Virus record (IMG/VR): IMGVR_UViG_3300034082_000337
Coordinates: 1 to 22,346 of that record
DNA from: a virus
Direction: 5' to 3' (one strand)
Length of the DNA: 22,346 nucleotides
In this document: positions 12,657 through 21,600 of the stretch, piece by piece
Position numbering within the stretch: position 1 is the first letter of the stretch
How the letters are laid out: each line of letters starts with the position of its first letter
Program-made: the position numbers and the translations under genes
Notes under the pieces: model-generated
What the model was told of the DNA's origin: nothing
The model's database searches: none
Seen by the model: only the letters and a program-made list of their open reading frames with translations

Positions 12657-15600
12657 ATGAATGAAGATGCAATCAAAGATGCGTACGATCTGTTTGTAAA
12701 CACTGGGTATAACAAGTCTTACGACAACTTCAAAGCGCTAATTCAATCAAATCCAAACGCAAGGAAAGATGCGTATGATTTGTTTGTAAGCACTGGTTAT
12801 AATAAAACACAAAAAGACTTTGACCAATTGATGGGCATTGGAGCTCCAGCTCCAGTAAAAAAAAAAGAACAGGTATCTCCTTCTCAACAAAAAGCTCAAC
12901 CTACTTCGTTGGCTACTGGTGGGGAGATGGCAGGTGGGCCATCGGAGCCTTCTGCAAGAAAAAGATATGACGTAAAGGGTAGAGCACCTCAGCCTCAACC
13001 TGTAAAGCCAACAGCCCAACTCACTCAGAGAGACTATGAGTTGATGATGCCATTTATGGGGACTCCAGACGACATAGCTACGGTTGTCGGAGATGCGCCT
13101 ATTGAACAACCAAATCCATTTTCCGAAGACGTAAAAAGAGCCGGTAATATCTTAACAAAGAAGACGCCAGAGGGTGATGCGTTTACCGCTGGTATAATTA
13201 AAGAGAAGCCACCAACAAAGACTTATGCTAAAGAGGTTCTTGCAGCTGTTGAGGCGCCAAAAGAGAACAGCTATATTGAGAAGGTTGTAAATTCAACTAC
13301 TGCGGCTGGTCTTCTTGCGAATAAAATTGCAGCTTCTGAGACCATGTCCGATCTTGATGACGTAGACTTTGAAGAAATTGCAGGATTTAACAAGCAACTT
13401 CAAGACAATGCTATTGAAGAAGAAGAGGGTGTTGTAGGTTTTATAAAGTACCTTCCAACGGTAGTAATGCAGTCGGCTGGCTCTATGATTATTGCAGCGC
13501 CTTCTGGATTGGCGGCTGGTGCAGTTGGAGCCGGTGTAGGATCGGTAGTGCCAGGCCTAGGAACGGCAGCAGGAGCAGCAGCAGGATTTGCCTCTGGAAC
13601 ATCATTGGCTCTAGAATATTCTAGCTCATTAATGGGCTCTCTTAGAGATGCTGGTGTCGACATTACTGATGCAGATCAGTTAAAAGCGGCGTTCAATAGC
13701 CCAGAGAAAATGAGCGAGGCCAAGTCTTACGCTCTAAAGCGTGGTATTCCAGTTGCTATATTTGACGCTATTAGTGGTGGTATTGCTGGTAAGTTCTTCA
13801 AGACAGCCGCTGGTGCAACCACAAAGCAATTGATTAAAGCCGGAGCTAAAGAGACTGGTGTTCAGGCTGTATTGGGTGGAGCTGGAGAGGCTACTGCACA
13901 ATTGATTGCAGATGGCAAGTTGGATGGTCGTCAGATTGCATACGAGATGGTCGCTGAGCCGGTTACATCTTTGCCACCTGCGGCTATCAACTATCTTGGA
14001 GACAAGGCTAAAACAGCAGCAGAGAAGAAGTACGTACAGCGCATAGACAAAGACGTAGACCTAAAGATCAAGAGCGACGTAGCTGTGGTTACAGATCCAG
14101 AGATTGCTGATGCGTCCAAGAAAATCAACGAGTACAGAAAGCTAAAAGAAGAGGCAGTAAGCCAAACAGCAAAGGACGAGTATGACAAAAGGATTTCTCA
14201 AGAAAGAGAAAGAAAGTATACCGCATACGAAAACTTCTTTTCCAAATTTGACAATCTGCCAGAAGAAAGAAAGCAAGAAGCTTATGGCCTTTTGGATGAG
14301 ATTGGACAAACAAAAGATGAGTACAATGCAGCAACAAGCTCTCAAGAGAAAAAGATTCTCGGAGAGGTTTTATCTCAAAAAATTAACAAACTAAAAACAT
14401 ATGCCGTTCAAGAGCAAACAACAAGTGAAGTACCTGTACAGCCAGAAGCCAGAGTTGGCGAAGAAGTGGTCGAAGGAAAACCCCAACCAGAACCTCAAGT
14501 CGCTGCCGAAAAAGGTCAAGCCAAAGAAGAATTAGACAGAAATGTTCAAGACTTAAGAGATAAAAGAAATGCTTTAAGATCAGAGGATGGAGTTGTACCA
14601 AAAGAAAGTATGGCAGAATGGCAACAATTACTTTTTAATGAAAATCAATTAATATTAAACTACATCAATGATACCGATAAAGTAGATGATAAAAAAGAAG
14701 TAACTCAGTACATTGCTGACTTGCAAGAAACCAAGCAATCTGATCCAGAACAGTACTGGTCTGTTGACCCTGTAACAGAAGAAGCAGCTAAAGAAGGTAC
14801 CGTAATTACCGATGAAGATGGTGGCGTTGTGGTTTCTAAGGATGGTGACATTAAAGGTCTATTTAAGAAGGCTGCATCAAAGGCTAAGGGAGTTGCTCAG
14901 AAGTTGCTTCAGAAAGCTGTTGAGGCTGGTGGTGTTAAGTTAGACAACTTCGATAACTATCTTACTCCAGTTTACGAAAAGGCTGGTTTTAGAGTTGTGT
15001 CTAGAGTTCCGTTCAACGAGGAGTACGCTCCAGATGGATGGAATAAAGAGAAGCACGGAACACCAGACGTAGTGGCGATGGTATACGATCCACAGAACAA
15101 GCTTGAGATTGAAGAAAGAAAGTTTGAAGACTACGACGAAGCTATGGCTTATCGTGATCAACTTGTGGGACAGGTTCAAGCAGAGTATCCGGTAAAAGCT
15201 AACTTTGACGAGGCTGTTAACAAGTCTGCTGAGTCATTGAACATGGTAGCCCCAGATCTGAAGATCATCGTTGCTGAAAATACCGATGATGCACAGATGC
15301 AGATCGCAGAGGCGTTGTCTGCTGTGGCTCCAAGCCAAGCTGGCGAGGTAGCTGGTGGTTTCACCACAGAGACCAGGGGACAGACAGTGTTCGTGAACGG
15401 AAAGCCGTTTGCCATGGTATTCAACAAGGAGTCAGCTGACTCTACAACTGTAGGTCACGAGGCATGGGAAGTTCTTCTTAACGACGCGTTTGCTGACGAT
15501 CAAGCCCGAATGAAGGAGTTTGTTAACAGCATTGACGCACAGCTAAGGGCTCAAGGATTTGAGGACATTGCAGACAGGTTGGAAGCTTTTGCTAGCCAGC

Positions 15601-18600
15601 GTGGCTACGAGGCCGTTAAATACTCAGAGTACATGGCTGAGCTCGGTGGTATGTTGGTGGCGTCTGGCTTTGGAAAGGGCCCACTAACGGCTCAACAGAA
15701 GACTCTTCTTCAAAAGATCGGCGACATCATCAACAAGTTTGCTGAGTTGTTTACTGGCAAGAAGCAGTTCTTGGACCAAGCAACACCAGAGGACATCCTT
15801 GGCTTCATGATCACCATTTCTGAGAAGGTATCAAAGGGGGAGGATGTTGCGAGCTTCTTTAGAAAAGGCGACAAGGCTAAAGCCAAAGAGGGCGTAACGT
15901 CTAGAAAACAGGCGAATGAAGCTTTTGATGGCGCGATGAAGGACTTGGGTATAGACGTTGGTACCATTAATGAAAAAACAGGGAAATCAAAAGTTACAAA
16001 TTACGACATTGCTACCGCACTAAACAAGTACTATGAAAAAATTCACAAGAAGTTTGATATTACAGACTTCTCTGATAATGTAGTAAACGTAGTTTCTGAT
16101 TATGCTAAAAATGAAATACTTTTTGCATTATCAAGATTTGGGAAAAACTCTGGTAAAGGATGGTATACGGAAGATTATGCAAAAGCTTTGAATACGTTGT
16201 CCAAGCTAGACAAAGACATTGCAAAAAAACCAGCAATTAAAGAAGTAGCAACAGCAATTATCGCTGTAGCGTCAAATTCTACAGACGTATATACCAACCT
16301 TACGCGTGTACTTTATGGTATAGACAAATTCAAATCTACCCAAAAAGTCCCTACAGACGTAGGAACCGGTAAGGGTGCCAGCGCTATTGCGTCTGGAGTT
16401 GAAAGATATAACAATATTCTTAGCAAATTCGACAACGACCCTGTTAAGGTTGCTAAATTTTTGCAACAAATTGATAGCATTTCAAATCTCAAGAAAAAAC
16501 TTGTAGATACTTTTGGTGTTAAAAGCTATGCACAGGCAATGGCTGACAACTTGGCTACAGATCCAGAATGGAATGACTCAGAAGTTTTGCCAATGTCTAT
16601 TTTGATTTTTGGTCCAAAGATTGGAGCATTTTACTCTAACCTATCTGGTCTTGACGGGACACCTACAATTGACAGATGGTGTATTAGAACTGTATACAGG
16701 TATCGTGGTGATATGAGGTCTAAGGTTTCTGAAAAAGAAATGCAAGACTTTAAGGACGCAAACGATATTAATGGTGTTTCATATTCTGATGCATTGGTAT
16801 TAGCTCAAGAGCACTCAAAGTTATTTAATGCAATCCTCACTGGAAGGGGCCAATACAAAGGCATGCCAAAGGACGAAAGAAATGCCGCGTTAAAACCATA
16901 CAGAAAGGGCGATCAAATATGGAAGAAAGCACAAGGTGTTGTAAACGACATTTCTGAAGGTATTGAGTATGGCGTGTCAAATAAAAAACAATACGCCAAA
17001 GACTTCAGAAGCTTTACTAAGAAAGCTTTTGAATCTGCAAGAGATAAGGTGATGGAAGAGACAGGAGAGAAATTATCTGTATCTGACGTTCAAGCGATCT
17101 TGTGGATATACGAAAAGAATTTGTTTGGACACTTAGGTGTAAAGCAAAGAGAGGACTCTACATATTCTGCAGCATCGAAGACATTGTCTGATAAGGTTGA
17201 ATCTGGAACAATATCTTTAGATAAGTTAAAAAGCGGAGATCTGTCTATACTGGAACAGGCTGACATTGAAACAGATGGCGCCATGGGTGATATCTACGGT
17301 TCAAATGTAGGCGAATTCAAAGAAGGTATTGATGATGCCAAGAAGAGAAATACTACAGTAACCTCTCGCTCACAGAAGTCTGTACCACCTATAGTAGACG
17401 AAGTACTTACTGACGACGGAAAAGGGAACTACATCTTTGTTCACTACTCTGACGAGAAGCGTGACGCGATCAAGCCGATGTCTGGCTCTAAGAGAAACTT
17501 CACAAGCCGTGAGGAAGTGTCTGCAATATCATCAGTTGGTGGTGTTGCTATGTACTACACAAAAAGAGGACAGAAAGAACAGGGCGTTGGGAATGTTCCT
17601 AACACAGTAATTGTACCCAAGGACAAGGTATACTTCTACGGAAGCACAGAAAAAGGCACCGTCTTTCACGATCCAGAAGGGTTTGAGGAAGAGGCAAGAA
17701 CTAGATTCCAAGCGTACAGAAACCGTGGAAACGAAAGCAGGCCAACAAAGTATGCATTTGATGCAAACAACTCTGCAGCTTGGGTGACCAAGGTTGCCGC
17801 CGAGAATGGATATGACATGCTTGTTACCAACTGGGGAGGACCAAAGAGCTATCGTGCTCAAACTACCAAAGAATTAAAAACTGAAGACGAGTATACTGGG
17901 TTCAAAGAAATTCCAGACGACGTGTTTGAAGTTGGAGACGAGGTGTTTGTTTATAGCAGGTATGGAAACATAACCAACGTAGACGGAAACGTGCTGACAA
18001 TAGACCAAGAAAACGCATTTGGAAGGTTTGACACGATGAGGTTCACGGTAACCGATTTCAACAAAGACAAAATCTTGTTAATTGAAAAGGCAAAGCCAAC
18101 AGTTACCACTCGCTCTCAAAGGGTAGACGTCACCGTCATTCCTGGATACGAGAGATTTCTTGGGGTTATCGAGGGCATGATTGACAAGGCCATCAAAAGA
18201 GGGACGTCTTATAACAAAACAACAGAGAACGTAATAGAATACATACAAAGAGACTCTGCTGTTTATAAAAGGGCAGACGACTCTCAGCGTGAGCAGATCA
18301 TCAGAGACTTTGTTAAGATTCGTGGAGAGAAATTTAAGACCGCTCCATCTGTAGCTCGTATCATGGGTCAAATCAAAGACACCAAAGAGGTAACAGTAAA
18401 AGAGAAGACAGCACTTAAGGACCAGATCAAACTGGAAGCCAAGGCTGCCAAAGACGCTGTTGCATACGTAAAGCAGCTCAGAATGCAGATCTCTACAGCA
18501 CTGCGTGCAATGACCGGCCGTGGTGTTATCTCTGCAAGACAGGCCACTACAATCTTGGCTAGATACGACAAGATGAACATCTTGAACCCAGTGATGAGAG

Positions 18601-21600
18601 ACCGTTTCGTTGACTACATGTCAAACGTTCTTCAAAGGGCCGAGTACCTTGACAAGATCAGAGAGGCGTCTAAGCTCAGAAGGGCTATCAAGAAGGCGAG
18701 CAAGTCTGCCGACAACCAAGCAGAGGTGTCAAAGATGGCCAAGGACTTTGCAGGTATCGACCCATCTCGTGTTGAAGATATTGACCAGTACATTGAGAAT
18801 GCTACACAGGTGTTGAACTCTGCCGCTAGAAAGACTGGAGACCCTCTAATGAGGAATCCGGTGAATATGGCAAATATGGCAAACTACATCGAGCAGGAGA
18901 TGGAAATCCAGAACGAGCAGATCAAGAACGAAATCTTGAGCAAGTACCAAGAACTGGTAGACGCTGGTGTTTTGTCAAGCGACATGACCATCAACGAAAT
19001 CAAGAGGGTAGTTGCCGCGATCGAAGAGAACGACTCTGACGCACAGGCAAAAGTAGCCAAGGCCAAGGAGGCGCTCAAGGGGATGATGGAAGAAATCTCT
19101 CCGGTGATCATGCAGATGGTAAGAACTGGCGAGGATCCATTTACTGGAGAGCCGATCGAACTTACCTACGACGAGAAGAAGGCATTGAAGTCTCTTACCG
19201 AGATGGACCTTGACAACCTGTCTCTCGCAGACGCAGTAAAGGTGGTCGAGTATGCAAACAACTTCGTTGCAAATGGCATTACTTCTGGTATTGTAGGAAT
19301 AACAGAGCTTTATAATGGCTCTTTGGAGCCAGGGAAACTTGTCAAGAAGGGCTTCAAGTCTATTCCGATCAGAAAGTACTTCATGAAAGGAGCCGGTAAA
19401 GTTTGGGCAGAAGGCTTTGCTACACTTCCAATGCTTAACAAACTGTTTTGGGGTGACACTAGACGTGCCATGGCAGTGTCTGAGGCGTCTGGAGTTACCG
19501 GAATATCAAATGGCAAGGCCAAGGCGCTAAGGATCGTTGACAAGGCCGCAAAAGAGTACATCGCAAAGTTTGCAAAGGCAAAAGACTTCTTGGCAAGTGA
19601 GAACGTTCTTGAGCGTGGCATGGTCGCATTTATGTCTAGGGGCGTAATTGGCGATGAATTCCAGGCGCAAGACGAGTATAATAGGCGCAAATCGCTAATT
19701 GAGGAGACAATCCAGGCGCTAAAAGACCCAGAAAATAGCACAGACCTAGAAATTGCCAAGGGAGAAGTAGCTCAAAAGGTATACGACAAGATCCTCAAGG
19801 ACTCTAAAAATGCTGAAGATGTTCGCAGCAAGGCGAGCAAAACAAACGTTGATGCTGTTGACTGGTGGATTAACGAGTGGTCAAAGTATTACGACCAGAT
19901 GGACGAGGTTTCTAGGAACGTGTACAACACAGAATTGTCTAGAGACATCAACTACACACCAGACAGGTTCCAAATGAAAGAGGCTCCAACGGCGACTGAG
20001 GAAGACTTTGAGTCTAGCTTCTTTGGAAACTTCGAGTACGTTGACACATCTAAGTCAGGGTCATTGAAGAAGAACAACAGAATCAAGAATCTTCCAGAAG
20101 ACAAAAACGGCGTTAAAAAGCGTATCGTGAACCTTGACTTCGACGTTAACAACGTGAACGCACTTACTAATGCGTTGGTTGACGTAGAGACTGCAGGGTC
20201 TGTAATGAAAGCAAAGGGATTTGTGACCTCTAAAGACTTCTCAAAGCTTTTCTCAAGCAAGGAGGACAGAGACCTATACAAGAAGAGAATCGTCAAGTAC
20301 GTGAGCCGCGTGAAGGGCGGGTCTTATGTAGACCAGAATGAACTGGCAAAGATGAATAAGGTTATCAATGCAATCGCATCTTTTGGTGTTGCAAAAGCTT
20401 TGTTCAGTTTGTCTCAGCCACTGAAGCAGTTTGTTCCACCAATGCTTAACACGCTTACACAGACAGGCAGATTTGACATTGCTGAGTTGTTTAAGGGAGG
20501 TATGGAGTTTATCGACAACTCTGGATATCCAATTGCCAATCGTGGCATAGGATCACAGGGAGAACTTAAGTCAATTAACAGAAAGCTTGTTGAGGCAGAA
20601 AAGAATCTAGCCCTAAGAGGACTTGATGGAGTTGCTGAGTTTAGCAATGCGGCTCTTGAGTTGACACTGAAGAATCCAGACATCTACGCTGCACGCGCTT
20701 CTTGGATTTCGTTCTACATGTCTGAACTTAAGAAGCAGGGGATTAAACCATCCAACATAGACTGGCGTACACATAAGTTGAATAAGCAAGCCGCCGACTA
20801 CGCGCAGTCAATGGTTGACTCTCAGCAGAATATCAGTGACACCGACATGCAGGGAGAAATCTTTGCAAGCAAGCAGCCGGCTACCGTGTTCTTGAGAAGG
20901 GCATTACTTCCATTGATGACGTTTACCTTAAACCAAAAGACAAGGATCTGGGCAGACATCAGAACAATCGGAAACGAAGTGTCTAGCAAAGAGGATAAGC
21001 TAGAAGCCAAAAAGTCTTTGGCTGGCGCACTTGTCGAGCTTACAGCATTCTCGGCCATAGCTTTTGGCGTAAAAGAGTTGTTGTACATGACTGCACAGGC
21101 AATCTTTGGAGTAGAAGAGGACGATGAGGAAGAGGAAAAGAAGAAAAGAATGATGAGACAGTCAGCGTCTACCGCTCAGAACTTTCTTAGAGACTTCTTC
21201 TTGCCACCAATCCCAGGAATGGATGCTGTAGCTAGCGGTGGTGTAAACATTTTGTTGGACGAGTCTGGACTATCAGAGACGATCCCACAAAAATGGTTTG
21301 ACATAGAGGACGAAGAGGCAAGATTTAACTTGTACGACAAACAAAACCAGGGGTACTTGGACATGCTTGGAACACAGGGTATCGCAGCTGAGAAAGCTCT
21401 TGAGCTAGCCGGTTATTATGACATGGCCATAGACGGAAAGTTCACCAAGGAGTACAACGGAAACAAGGTTGAAAAGCAGGTACTAGAAGAAGACAGAAAG
21501 GCCGCCGCATTGAACGCACTCGTGATGAGTGGTTACTACGGAGGCCTATTGCCATCTGACATCGCCTATGTAGTTGGGATCATCAATAAGAAGATCCAGA

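Noticed and set aside
18861-18886. Short tandem AATATGGCA repeat encoding NMANMAN
   Set aside because: Only two nine-base copies within a coding helix; expected by chance in a gene of this size.
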